Notes under the pieces: generated by a model
Databases searched by the model: none
What the model was told of the DNA's origin: nothing
Seen by the model: only the letters and a program-made list of their open reading frames with translations
Part shown: one piece after another, positions 1 through 6,939 of the stretch
How positions within the stretch are numbered: the stretch's first letter is position 1
Layout: every line of letters begins with the position of its first letter
Assembly: GCA_937915965.1 (NCBI GenBank)
Contig: CALGHC010000678.1
Span: forward strand, 1 to 6,939
Source of the DNA: an uncultured Myxococcales bacterium
Lineage (GTDB): Bacteria > Myxococcota_A > UBA9042
Length of the DNA stretch: 6,939 nucleotides
Reading direction: 5' to 3'
Position numbers and translations under genes: made by a program

Positions 1-823
1 CGATCGCCGCCGGCATCGGGCTGAGGCCCAACATCCAGCGACGCACGTCGGTGGTGAGGCGCTCGAGGCCATAGACGAGATGCGCGGGCAGGACGCCGCC
101 GTGGGCGAAGAGGCTGTCGCCAATGACCACGACCAGCGGGTTGCGGGCCAGGCGGCGGCTGACCGGACCGCCGGGCCCCGTCGCCATCGCTCGCGCAGCT
201 TCATTGCTCGCGGCTGCCCGAGGCCGCTGGTCGGCATCGATCAGGCCGTCGAAGGCGTGCCAAGCCCCAGGGGCGACATAACGAAAATCGCCGATTGTGT
301 TCATGATCTCGTGGTTTCCGAGCAGCACGACCACGCGCCCGCCGGCCGCCTCGGCCTCGGCAGCAAGGCGGTCGAGGGTGTCGATCACGGCCAGCTCGTG
401 GTTGCCTCGGTCGAGCAGATCGCCGACTTGAACCAAGGTCGCACCACCGCCGGCCCAGTGGCCGGCCGGGTCGACGAGGCGGGCGCGGCGCAGAACGCCG
501 ATCAGCGCGTCCAGATCGCCGTGCACGTCGCCGACGGCGACAATGCGTCCGGTCGCAGGCAGGCGCAGCGGCCATCTCGGTCCGGGGTCGACATCGGCGG
601 TCTCCCCCGGGGTCTTCTCCCCGGCAGCTGCTGCGATTGCGGTCGTCGCGGTCGCCGTCGACGGGGGCGCGCGCGGCGCGCTGGCAGGGCGGCCCGCGCA
701 TGCGCAGAGGAACACCGCAGCGCAAAGGGCAACCGCAGCGCAGAGAGCCACCGCAACGCGAAGGGCGCCGATTCGAAGTCGATTCGTGCGCGGTCGCGAC
801 GGAAGATGCGCAGCCTTCGTCAT
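1..823 (-). CDS. Shewanella-like PPP-family metallophosphatase, predicted lipoprotein (C-terminus cut off by window start)
   Basis: Reading leftward from ATG at 823, the frame stays open for 274 codons and runs off the window, so the C-terminus is missing. The calcineurin-like metal-binding motifs are in order: GDVHGD (residues 98-103; D99 and H101), GDLLDRG (134-140), GNHEIMN (169-175) and AHGG (240-243). GNHE followed by MN, and the HGG motif followed by a YGLER stretch, are typical of Shewanella-like bacterial PPP phosphatases. Such enzymes hydrolyse phosphoesters with two metal ions; the substrate (phosphoprotein or small molecule) cannot be told. The N-terminus has basic residues, a hydrophobic stretch (about 19-39) and a lipobox-like L39-C40-A41-C42, followed by a Pro/Ala/Thr-rich linker to about residue 85. 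This predicts an exported lipoprotein. An AGGTGA ribosome site lies about 10 nt before the ATG. It is divergent from the kinase-like lipoprotein gene. I am sure of the fold and family, and less sure of the lipid anchor. Confidence 0.88.
   Translation of the reverse strand, partial: MTKAAHLPSRPRTNRLRIGALRVAVALCAAVALCAAVFLCACAGRPASAPRAPPSTATATTAIAAAAGEKTPGETADVDPGPRWPLRLPATGRIVAVGDVHGDLDALIGVLRRARLVDPAGHWAGGGATLVQVGDLLDRGNHELAVIDTLDRLAAEAEAAGGRVVVLLGNHEIMNTIGDFRYVAPGAWHAFDGLIDADQRPRAAASNEAARAMATGPGGPVSRRLARNPLVVVIGDSLFAHGGVLPAHLVYGLERLTTDVRRWMLGLSPMPAAI
714..767. repeat. Three tandem 18-bp repeats inside the phosphatase signal peptide
   Basis: Three adjacent 18-bp units begin at 714, 732 and 750. 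All start with ACCGCA, and the first two share ACCGCAGCGCA; the rest differs by a few bases. Since 18 is a multiple of three, the repeat stays in frame. On the minus strand it encodes a repeated six-residue hydrophobic block (LCAAVA, LCAAVF and the more diverged LRVAVA) that forms the core of the signal peptide. Slippage here would change the length of the hydrophobic core in six-residue steps without breaking the frame. Confidence 0.8.
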
Positions 824-844
824 CCAGCCAGTATCACCTGGATG
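821..844. promoter_or_regulatory. Inverted repeat covering the phosphatase start codon
   Basis: A perfect 7-nt inverted repeat, CATCCAG (821-827) and CTGGATG (838-844), has a 10-nt spacer. In the minus-strand transcript the second arm contains the start ATG, and the AGGTGA ribosome site begins within the other arm. If it folds in RNA it would hide the start. It could instead be a protein-binding operator, or chance in GC-rich sequence. The pairing is seen; its role is not shown. Confidence 0.35.
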
Positions 845-954
845 GCGCCAGTCTGGCCAGCACACCCGGCGCGCTTCAGCGGCGAGCCCGACGGCGCCCT
901 CGTCGCCGATGACCGGTCCTCGCCCCGAACCGAACCATCGCCTGGCCGCGGCGC

Positions 955-983
955 TTGAGCGCGGTGGCTGTCGGCGCTACCTT
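955..983 (+). promoter_or_regulatory. Candidate sigma-70-type promoter for the kinase-like lipoprotein gene
   Basis: TTGAGC (955-960), a 17-bp spacer and TACCTT (978-983) fit a sigma-70-type promoter: four of six bases match at -35, and the -10 element has the key T, A and final T. Transcription would start near 990, leaving a leader of about 14 nt that contains the GGAG ribosome site (995-998) before ATG 1004. It is the best match I saw in the 180-base divergent region 824-1003. I found no equally good promoter for the leftward phosphatase gene there. Confidence 0.35.
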
Positions 984-1003
984 TGGGCCTCGCCGGAGAC
1001 AAG

Positions 1004-2473
<1,470 letters not shown>

Positions 2474-2485
2474 CGTCGTCGCTTC

Positions 2486-2520
2486 GGTCGTCGGTCACCG
2501 CTACGACCTTGATCTTTCTT
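2486..2520 (+). terminator. Probable Rho-independent terminator after the kinase-like gene
   Basis: GGTCGT (2486-2491) pairs with ACGACC (2503-2508), and inside it CGGT (2492-2495) pairs with ACCG (2497-2500), leaving a small CT bulge. The tract right after the stem is TTGATCTTTCTT (2509-2520), T-rich in an otherwise GC-rich region. It begins 13 bases after the stop codon at 2473. The innermost pairs must open because the loop is very tight. It implies that the LysR gene downstream is mostly transcribed on its own. Confidence 0.5.
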
Positions 2521-2525
2521 GAAGG
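2507..2525 (+). promoter_or_regulatory. Candidate LysR box (T-N11-A dyad) before the LysR-family gene
   Basis: CCTT (2507-2510) and AAGG (2522-2525) form a dyad separated by exactly 11 bases, which fits the T-N11-A pattern of LysR-family binding sites. It ends seven bases before the start codon and overlaps the ribosome site, so binding here would fit negative autoregulation. It also overlaps the T-tract of the upstream terminator. The arms are only four bases, so chance is possible. Confidence 0.3.
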
Positions 2526-2531
2526 GGGGGC

Positions 2532-3470
2532 ATGGACCTCAACGAGTTGATGGTCTTCACGCGCGTCGTCGAGACGAGGTCCTTTACGGCGGCCGCTCGC
2601 CTGCTCGCCATGCAGAAGTCGACGGTGAGCCGCAAGGTGGCCGCGCTCGAAGAGCGCCTCGGCGTGCGCCTTTTGCAGCGCACCACGCGGACCCTCGGGC
2701 TGACTGACGCGGGCCAGGCGCTCTACGACCACACCGTGCGGATCCTCGCCGATGTCGAGCGTGCGGAGCAGGCGGTGGCCGAGCTGCAGGAGCAGCCGCG
2801 CGGCGTGCTGCGCATCAGCGCACCGTTTGAATTCGGCATGCAGTTCCTCGGCACCCTGATCGCCGAGTTCTTGGGCTCGCACCCGGAGGTTCGTGCCGAG
2901 GTCGTCCTGACAGACCGCGTCGTCGATCTGATCGAAGAGGGATTCGACGTCGCCGTGCGCGTCGGCCCGCTGGTCGAGTCGAGTCTCGTCGCTCGGCGCC
3001 TCGCGCCGCTGCGACGGTGGCTGTGCGCAAGCCCGGCGTACTTTGCGCGCCATGGCGTCCCGCTCGACCCGGACGAACTGGCGCGCCACGAATGCCTGGT
3101 CTTCAGCGGCAGCGCGACACCGCAGTGGTTGTTCGCGCGAGCGGACGAGACCCGACGGGTGCCGATCGGTGGTCGACTGGTCGTCAACAACTTTTCGATG
3201 GTCCGCGATGCGGCGGTAGAGGGCCTCGGCATCGCGTTCATGCCGGTATTTCAGTGCGCCGCCGAGCTCGAATCGGGTCGCCTGGTGACGGTCCTAGAGG
3301 ACTGGACCGGCAGCGGCCCCTCCCTCTTTGCCGTGTATCCGACTACCCGGCACCTCGCGCCGAAGTCGCGTGCCTTCATCGACTTCCTCAAGGAACGCAT
3401 GGATCCGGCGCCCTGGATGGAGGCGGAGGCGGCCGTGGTACGCAGGGCGATGGCCACGGGCTCGCGCTAG
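2532..3470 (+). CDS. LysR-family transcriptional regulator (CrgA/DmlR-like group)
   Basis: This is a 312-residue protein, the usual LysR length. The N-terminus is a winged helix-turn-helix: a helix from about residue 3, SFTAAARLLAMQKSTVSRKV (17-36) as the helix-turn-helix, and the wing with RLGVRLLQRTTR (42-53) and LTDAG (57-61). A linker helix (about 62-88) joins it to a periplasmic-binding-protein-type effector domain starting near RGVLRISAP (90-98). That domain start, followed by the DLIEEGFDVAVRVG-type block, is typical of the CrgA/DmlR-like subgroup. The start ATG 2532 has a strong purine-rich ribosome site (GAAGGGGGGG, 2521-2530). It binds DNA in the cytoplasm and responds to an unknown small molecule. 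No gene is divergent from it, so its target is not evident from position; the nearby dehydrogenase/thioesterase genes are possible targets, since this subgroup often sits near dehydrogenase genes. It converges with nadE. Confidence 0.95.
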   Translation: MDLNELMVFTRVVETRSFTAAARLLAMQKSTVSRKVAALEERLGVRLLQRTTRTLGLTDAGQALYDHTVRILADVERAEQAVAELQEQPRGVLRISAPFEFGMQFLGTLIAEFLGSHPEVRAEVVLTDRVVDLIEEGFDVAVRVGPLVESSLVARRLAPLRRWLCASPAYFARHGVPLDPDELARHECLVFSGSATPQWLFARADETRRVPIGGRLVVNNFSMVRDAAVEGLGIAFMPVFQCAAELESGRLVTVLEDWTGSGPSLFAVYPTTRHLAPKSRAFIDFLKERMDPAPWMEAEAAVVRRAMATGSR

Positions 3471-3485
3471 CACCCCGGCCGACGT

Positions 3486-3529
3486 GACCCGGCGACGGGC
3501 GGGTCGCATCCGGCGTGCGCGCACTCGCC
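3486..3529. terminator. GC-rich dyads between the convergent LysR and nadE genes
   Basis: The 61-base gap between the two stop codons holds GACCCG (3486-3491) pairing with CGGGTC (3500-3505), an overlapping alternative GCGAC/GTCGC pair (3492-3496 and 3503-3507), and the perfect 10-bp palindrome GTGCGCGCAC (3515-3524). There is no T-run on either strand, so classic Rho-independent termination is not supported. They could still stall polymerase or protect 3' ends. Confidence 0.2.
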
Positions 3530-3531
3530 GA

Positions 3532-5523
3532 CTATCTGGTCTGGGCGACGGCCTCGCGCAGCTCGGCGAGCTCCGCCTCGTAGCCGCCCGAGAGGATCGG
3601 AAACCGACACCACGTTCGCGGATCGAGGTTCTCGTCGTCGACGTGAAAGCTCACCGCGTAGCGTTCGCGCTTCCACTGATTGCGGCACCACAGCACAAAA
3701 AAGCGCTCGACCCACAGCGCGAGGTCGGTTGGAGCGGCGTCGACGAAATCCTCCATCAGCGAGCGCCAGATCTCCAACGGCATCCGTTTGTCGCGGATCG
3801 CGGCCCGCTCGATGGCGTCAAGCACCGGATAGGGCATCAGATCGGTCTCGTCGGTCTGGCCCTCGGCAGGAGGGCGCAGCTCCGCGGTAGGTGCCTGTAC
3901 GTTGACGGCAGCGAGGGCGGGGATCGCCGCGAGCCCCTCGGGGCCCTGGGTCTCGAGCCAGCCGAGCCAGGTACGCAGGAAGGCCTTGTCGATGCCCGCT
4001 ATCGGCGACAGGCCGCCGCAGGTGTCGCCGTCCATCGTCGCGTAGCCGACGGCGGCCTCGGACCGATTTGAGGTAGCCAGCAGCAGCGCGCCGCCGAGAT
4101 TGGCGAGCAGCCACGCCGACGGACCGCGCACCCGCGCCTGAATATTTTGCAGGGCGACGTCGTCGTGCTGCCAGTCGAGCGTTCGCCCGAGCGCGGCGCC
4201 GATGCGTGCGACATAGCCCTCGACGAGCTCGTCGACGTCGAGCTCGATGAAGCGAGCACCAATCGCCTCGGCCACGCCCCGGGCGGCGTCGCGTGTGGTC
4301 TGCGAGCTGTGCGCGGTGGCCTGATAGACGCAGGTCAGCAGCCGGCCGACGATGGCCGCGTCGCTGTCACCGGCGTCGATCCCGTCGATGTGGCTCAGGC
4401 GCGCAGCAAAGGCCTCGGCGCCGAGCTCGGCACGGGCGAAGCCGACCATCTGGGCGACGAGGCAAGCGCAAGCCGCCGAGTCAGCGCCCCCGCTGAGCGA
4501 CACCACAAAGCCATGCGATCGGCTCTTGCGCAGATAGTCAAAGAGCGCTAGCGAGATCGCACGCGAGAACTCCTCGTATTTGCGATCTGCGCCGGACTCC
4601 CAGGCCGGCAGGGCGGCGGCGGGAGCGAGCGGGCCGGACTGGGCGAGCACGAACGGCTCGACCACCACGCCGTCGGCGTCGCCGATGATTGGCATGTAGC
4701 TGATCTCGCGGGATCGCGTGGCGCGCTCGCGCTCGATGTCGATCTGGCCGACCAGCAAACCGTGGTCGCGGTACGAGAAGCGCGGCAGCTCGGCGACGAT
4801 GCGTCCGCCCGACGCGATCAGGGCGTCGCCGTCGTAGATTGTCCGACCCGCCTCGTTGCCGACCAGGTTGGCGTAGACGGTCGCCGCGCCGAACGCGCGC
4901 GAACCCTCGGCCACGAAGGCCCGCCGCACGTCGCTCTTGCCGAAGGCGAAGTGGCTGGCGCTCGGGTTGAGCAGGACGTCGACGCCGCGGCGGGACAGCG
5001 ACTGGCCGGGGCGCTCGGCGACCCAGGCGTCGCGGCAGATCTCGAAGCCGACGCGCACGCCGCCGACGTCAAAGACGAGATCGCCGATGGGCACTTCGAC
5101 ACCGGCCAAAACCATGCGGCCTCGGCCACCGTCGGGCCAGGCGCGGAACCAACGTGGCTCGTAGTGGACCCCATCACCGGCGAGGTGGCGTTTGGCTACC
5201 ACGCCGAGGAGGCGACCGTCGACGACCAGAGCGACGGCGTTGAAGACCGCCGCGAGGTAGCGCACGGGCAGGCCAAAGCAGACCGCCATGCCACGTGTGC
5301 TCGGAAGGAGCGCCGCCAGCGTCGCCTCGGCCCGCTCGAGTACGCCCGCGGCGTGGAACATGTCCTCGCAGCCGTAGCCGGTGATGCACAGCTCTGGCAG
5401 GCACAACAAGCTGACGTCCCGCTCGCGGGCTTCGGCGAGAACGGCCTCGATGCGGCGGGCGTTGCCGCGCCAATCAAGCGGCGTCTGGTTGACCACTGCT
5501 GCGCCGACCCGGATGCGTCTCAT
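3532..5523 (-). CDS. nadE: Glutamine-dependent NAD+ synthase
   Basis: This 663-residue cytoplasmic enzyme makes NAD+ from deamido-NAD+, glutamine and ATP, the last step of NAD synthesis. The N-terminal nitrilase-type glutaminase domain (about 1-290) carries the catalytic triad: E44 in LPELCITGYG, K111 in VVAKRH, C163 in FEICRDAW. The C-terminal ATP-pyrophosphatase synthetase domain has the P-loop SGGADS (344-349), NIQARVRG (460-467), TSNRSE (484-489) and GDTCGG (499-504). The length fits the long two-domain form rather than the short ammonia-dependent NadE. ATG 5523 is chosen because the protein then begins MRRIRVGAAVVNQTPLDW, as expected for the domain start, and GGAG lies seven bases before it. 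The frame is open upstream to a TTG at 5646, but those 41 extra residues are charged and low in complexity. It lies 115 bases after the dehydrogenase gene on the same strand, and that gap holds phased repeats that may carry its own promoter. Confidence 0.97.
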   Translation of the reverse strand: MRRIRVGAAVVNQTPLDWRGNARRIEAVLAEARERDVSLLCLPELCITGYGCEDMFHAAGVLERAEATLAALLPSTRGMAVCFGLPVRYLAAVFNAVALVVDGRLLGVVAKRHLAGDGVHYEPRWFRAWPDGGRGRMVLAGVEVPIGDLVFDVGGVRVGFEICRDAWVAERPGQSLSRRGVDVLLNPSASHFAFGKSDVRRAFVAEGSRAFGAATVYANLVGNEAGRTIYDGDALIASGGRIVAELPRFSYRDHGLLVGQIDIERERATRSREISYMPIIGDADGVVVEPFVLAQSGPLAPAAALPAWESGADRKYEEFSRAISLALFDYLRKSRSHGFVVSLSGGADSAACACLVAQMVGFARAELGAEAFAARLSHIDGIDAGDSDAAIVGRLLTCVYQATAHSSQTTRDAARGVAEAIGARFIELDVDELVEGYVARIGAALGRTLDWQHDDVALQNIQARVRGPSAWLLANLGGALLLATSNRSEAAVGYATMDGDTCGGLSPIAGIDKAFLRTWLGWLETQGPEGLAAIPALAAVNVQAPTAELRPPAEGQTDETDLMPYPVLDAIERAAIRDKRMPLEIWRSLMEDFVDAAPTDLALWVERFFVLWCRNQWKRERYAVSFHVDDENLDPRTWCRFPILSGGYEAELAELREAVAQTR

Positions 5524-5557
5524 CGTTCTGCTCCGTGAGGCTGGGCTGCTGCGCACG

Positions 5558-5601
5558 CCGTCTTCGTCCGTCTGCACCGTCTTGGCCCGTCCTCGCCCGT
5601 C
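5558..5601 (-). repeat. Five phased GACGG direct repeats upstream of nadE
   Basis: On the plus strand CCGTC occurs at 5558-5562, 5568-5572, 5577-5581, 5587-5591 and 5597-5601. Start-to-start steps are 10, 9, 10 and 10 bases, close to one DNA helical turn. Read in the nadE direction these are five GACGG boxes ending about 35 bases before the nadE start. The array could be a multi-site binding element or a decayed tandem repeat. The spacers between the boxes differ in sequence, which argues somewhat against simple duplication. Confidence 0.55.
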
Positions 5602-5624
5602 CGGCGCGGCCTCGGCGCGTCTGC

Positions 5625-5630
5625 TGTCAA
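5625..5630 (-). promoter_or_regulatory. Perfect -35-like TTGACA upstream of nadE
   Basis: TTGACA reads leftward at 5630-5625, just after the dehydrogenase stop and about 100 bases before the nadE start. At a 17-bp spacing the sequence is GCGCCG, which is not a -10 element, so a sigma-70 promoter is not complete. It may be half of a weak or activator-dependent promoter, with the GACGG array lying downstream. It may also be chance. Confidence 0.2.
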
Positions 5631-5638
5631 CCGCCCGT

Positions 5639-6373
5639 TCAATCAACGCCTGCGATGTAGGGCGTCCGCTGTGGCCGTATCACGATCTCTGTGGGGCAGC
5701 CTGTCGCTGGGAAGGTCGCCACGAATAGCACCGCATCCGCGACGTCCTCTGGCTGGATCATCTTCTCTGGATCGAGGTTGCGGCCGGTGATCATATCGGT
5801 GTTGACGAATCCCGGGCAGATCGCGCTGACCTTGATGCCCTTCTCGCGCACGTCCTCAAAGACCGAGCCAGCGAAGCCGATGACCCCGTGCTTGCTCGCG
5901 CAGTAAGCAGCGCTGCCTTTGTGACTCGTCTTGCCCGATAGCGACGCGATGAAGATCACCGAGCCGCCGCCCGCCTTCTCGATCCAAGGCAGCGCGTGCC
6001 GGGTCGTGTGCATGACCGCGGTGAGGTTGACGCGGATGATTCGCTCCCAATCGCTCAGGTCGGCGGTATCGGCAGAGGATTGGACCATGACGCCGGCGTT
6101 GTTGACGAGGATGTGAAGGTCGCCCAGACACTGGATCGTCGTCTTTACGGCGTTGGCGACCAGGTCGCTGTCGGCGACGTCGATGGCGAAGGTCAACGTT
6201 TTGACCCCCAAGGCCCTGCACAGCGCTTCGGTCTCCGCCAGGCTCTCCGCGCCACGCGCGACCAAGGCCACGTTGCAGCCCGCGCCGGCGAGGCGCATCG
6301 CGACCGCCCGGCCGATGCCACGGCTCGCTCCGGTGATGAAGGCTACCTTGCCATGGAGAGGCGCGTTGCTCAT
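5639..6373 (-). CDS. Short-chain dehydrogenase/reductase (classical SDR)
   Basis: This 244-residue protein has the usual classical SDR length. It has a Rossmann fold with the cofactor motif TGASRGIG (14-21), the NNAG motif (91-94), and the full catalytic set N116, S144, Y157 and K161 (YCASK). PG at 187-188, followed by FVNTDM, is the usual segment after the active site. It should oxidise or reduce a hydroxyl/carbonyl group with NAD(P)H in the cytoplasm. An Arg lies at position 40 after the second beta strand, which tends to suit NADP, but this is weak evidence. The C-terminal EIVIRPQRTP segment is typical of YdfG/FabG-like SDRs of unknown substrate. ATG 6373 is preferred to the in-frame TTG at 6406 because AAGGGA lies about eight bases before it and the fold begins soon after. 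It lies 99 bases downstream of the thioesterase gene on the same strand, so shared transcription is possible but not shown. Confidence 0.95.
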   Translation of the reverse strand: MSNAPLHGKVAFITGASRGIGRAVAMRLAGAGCNVALVARGAESLAETEALCRALGVKTLTFAIDVADSDLVANAVKTTIQCLGDLHILVNNAGVMVQSSADTADLSDWERIIRVNLTAVMHTTRHALPWIEKAGGGSVIFIASLSGKTSHKGSAAYCASKHGVIGFAGSVFEDVREKGIKVSAICPGFVNTDMITGRNLDPEKMIQPEDVADAVLFVATFPATGCPTEIVIRPQRTPYIAGVD

Positions 6374-6440
6374 GTGGGATTCCCTTGCTGGCAGTGCGTG
6401 CCGCAACCGCGTTGCTTCTATCGCTTCGTGTCGCTGTCGG

Positions 6441-6470
6441 ACAAGCGCTTCGACTCAAGCGCTGCGCTTG
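6441..6470. repeat. CAAGCGC inverted and direct repeat cluster between thioesterase and SDR genes
   Basis: CAAGCGC (6456-6462) and GCGCTTG (6464-6470) form a near-perfect palindrome around one central T. A second direct copy CAAGCGC (6442-6448) lies 14 bases to the left, within the 8-bp palindrome AAGCGCTT (6443-6450). The cluster begins two bases after the thioesterase stop codon and lies about 70 bases before the SDR start. It can form a hairpin in RNA, but no T-run follows, so it is either a 3'-end structure or a dimeric-regulator site for the SDR gene. Confidence 0.5.
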
Positions 6471-6472
6471 TG

Positions 6473-6939
6473 TCACTTCTCGGTAGGTAACCCCCCACCG
6501 CCCACAACGATGCCTGCCTTGGCGCGTTCGCGCAAAGCGTCGAGGCGGCCGTCGTCGAGCTCGATGAACAGGCCCTGGGCCTCGGCGCACAGCTCACCGT
6601 CCACGCCATGGAGTCTGCCCTCGACGAAGACCTTGCGACCCTCGACACGGTCGATCGCTGCGGTGCAGGTGGCCACGCAACCCAGCTCCACCATCCGGTG
6701 GAATGTCGTCTCAAGCCGCCGCGCGACGACGGCGTGGCCGGCGATCCAGGCGGCACCGCCCATCGCCTCGTCGAGGACCGCGACGATGCTGCCGCCGTGG
6801 GCGTGACCGGGAGGTCCCTCCGCGGCCGGTCCGAACCACACCCGGGCTACCACGGCGCCGTCTCGGTCGCGGCGGAAATAGCGAACCCGCAAGCGGTCGC
6901 CGCCCGGGTCTCCGGACACGAACGAGCGGGCGCCGGCGA
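6473..6939 (-). CDS. PaaI/THEM4-like hot-dog fold thioesterase (N-terminus probably cut off by window end)
   Basis: The frame is open from the window edge down to TGA at 6473. A GTG at 6919 could start a 148-residue protein, but the frame continues upstream without a stop and no clear ribosome site is visible, and the upstream codons (ending ARSF) look like protein, so the true start is probably outside. Numbering from the GTG, the hot-dog signature is GHAHGGSIVAVLDEAMGGAAW (from residue 38): HGG at 41-43, D50 as the likely catalytic acid, and the long central helix. VEGRKVFVEGRL and the AEAQGLFIEL strand complete the fold. Such proteins hydrolyse acyl-CoA thioesters in the cytoplasm; chain length or aromatic preference cannot be read. 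The tail (about 125-148) is basic then Gly-rich. It is followed on the same strand by an SDR gene, which would fit acyl or lipid metabolism, but that is inference. Confidence 0.88.
   Translation of the reverse strand, partial: AGARSFVSGDPGGDRLRVRYFRRDRDGAVVARVWFGPAAEGPPGHAHGGSIVAVLDEAMGGAAWIAGHAVVARRLETTFHRMVELGCVATCTAAIDRVEGRKVFVEGRLHGVDGELCAEAQGLFIELDDGRLDALRERAKAGIVVGGGGLPTEK

Noticed and set aside
80..958. Open frame of 292 codons on the plus strand opposite the phosphatase gene
   Set aside because: It is an antisense shadow of the phosphatase, with biased, Arg/Ala/Gly-rich composition and no domain, while the minus-strand frame carries all the metallophosphatase motifs.
983..1003. Kinase-like protein starting at TTG 983
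   Set aside because: The GGAGA ribosome site lies inside these seven codons, at the right distance for ATG 1004.
3471..3531. Strong bidirectional Rho-independent terminator between LysR and nadE
   Set aside because: Dyads are present but there is no T-run on either strand; kept only as a low-confidence feature.
4762..5538. Open frame of 258 codons on the plus strand
   Set aside because: It is an antisense shadow of the nadE glutaminase domain, whose catalytic Glu, Lys and Cys are clear on the other strand.
5524..5646. Longer NadE starting at TTG 5646
   Set aside because: The added 41 residues are low-complexity and absent from the expected domain start, the start would overlap the SDR stop, and ATG 5523 has its own ribosome site.
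6374..6406. SDR start at TTG 6406
   Set aside because: ATG 6373 has an AAGGGA ribosome site and places the TGxxxGxG motif at the usual distance from the N-terminus.
5856..6590. Open frame of 244 codons on the minus strand spanning the SDR and thioesterase junction
   Set aside because: It is out of frame with both recognised genes and very Arg-rich; it is a frame-shifted reading of the SDR.

Overview
The window is GC-rich with tightly packed genes, and third codon positions are mostly G or C. Gene content and style (lipoprotein-type leaders on signalling-like enzymes, a Shewanella-like PPP phosphatase, a kinase-fold protein, a long glutamine-dependent NAD synthase) suggest a high-GC Gram-negative bacterium. 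Myxococcota or a related deltaproteobacterial group is the best guess. This is inferred from gene style, since there is no rRNA or other marker gene here. I see no mobile element, CRISPR array, tRNA or rRNA.

Left part (1-2473): two divergent genes share a 180-base control region. The leftward gene, cut by the window start, encodes a Shewanella-like metallophosphatase with a lipoprotein-type signal. The rightward gene encodes a kinase-fold protein that also has a lipoprotein-type leader, and it ends at the position equivalent to the DFG aspartate. Both leaders are built from in-frame tandem repeats. A kinase-like and a phosphatase-like protein, both apparently exported and divergently transcribed, form the most interesting unit in the window.

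Middle (2474-3531): a hairpin with a T-rich tail separates the kinase-like gene from a LysR-family regulator. A T-N11-A dyad lies just before the regulator's start. The regulator converges with nadE across a 61-base gap holding GC-rich dyads.

Right part (3532-6939): three genes all point left. In transcription order they are a PaaI/THEM4-type hot-dog thioesterase (cut by the window end), a short-chain dehydrogenase/reductase and nadE (glutamine-hydrolysing NAD+ synthase). The gaps between them (about 99 and 115 bases) are wide for a tight operon, and each holds structure: a cluster of CAAGCGC inverted and direct repeats after the thioesterase, and five helically phased GACGG repeats before nadE. 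The thioesterase and the dehydrogenase could act on acyl-CoA or lipid-like substrates, but nothing here fixes the substrate. NadE is housekeeping.
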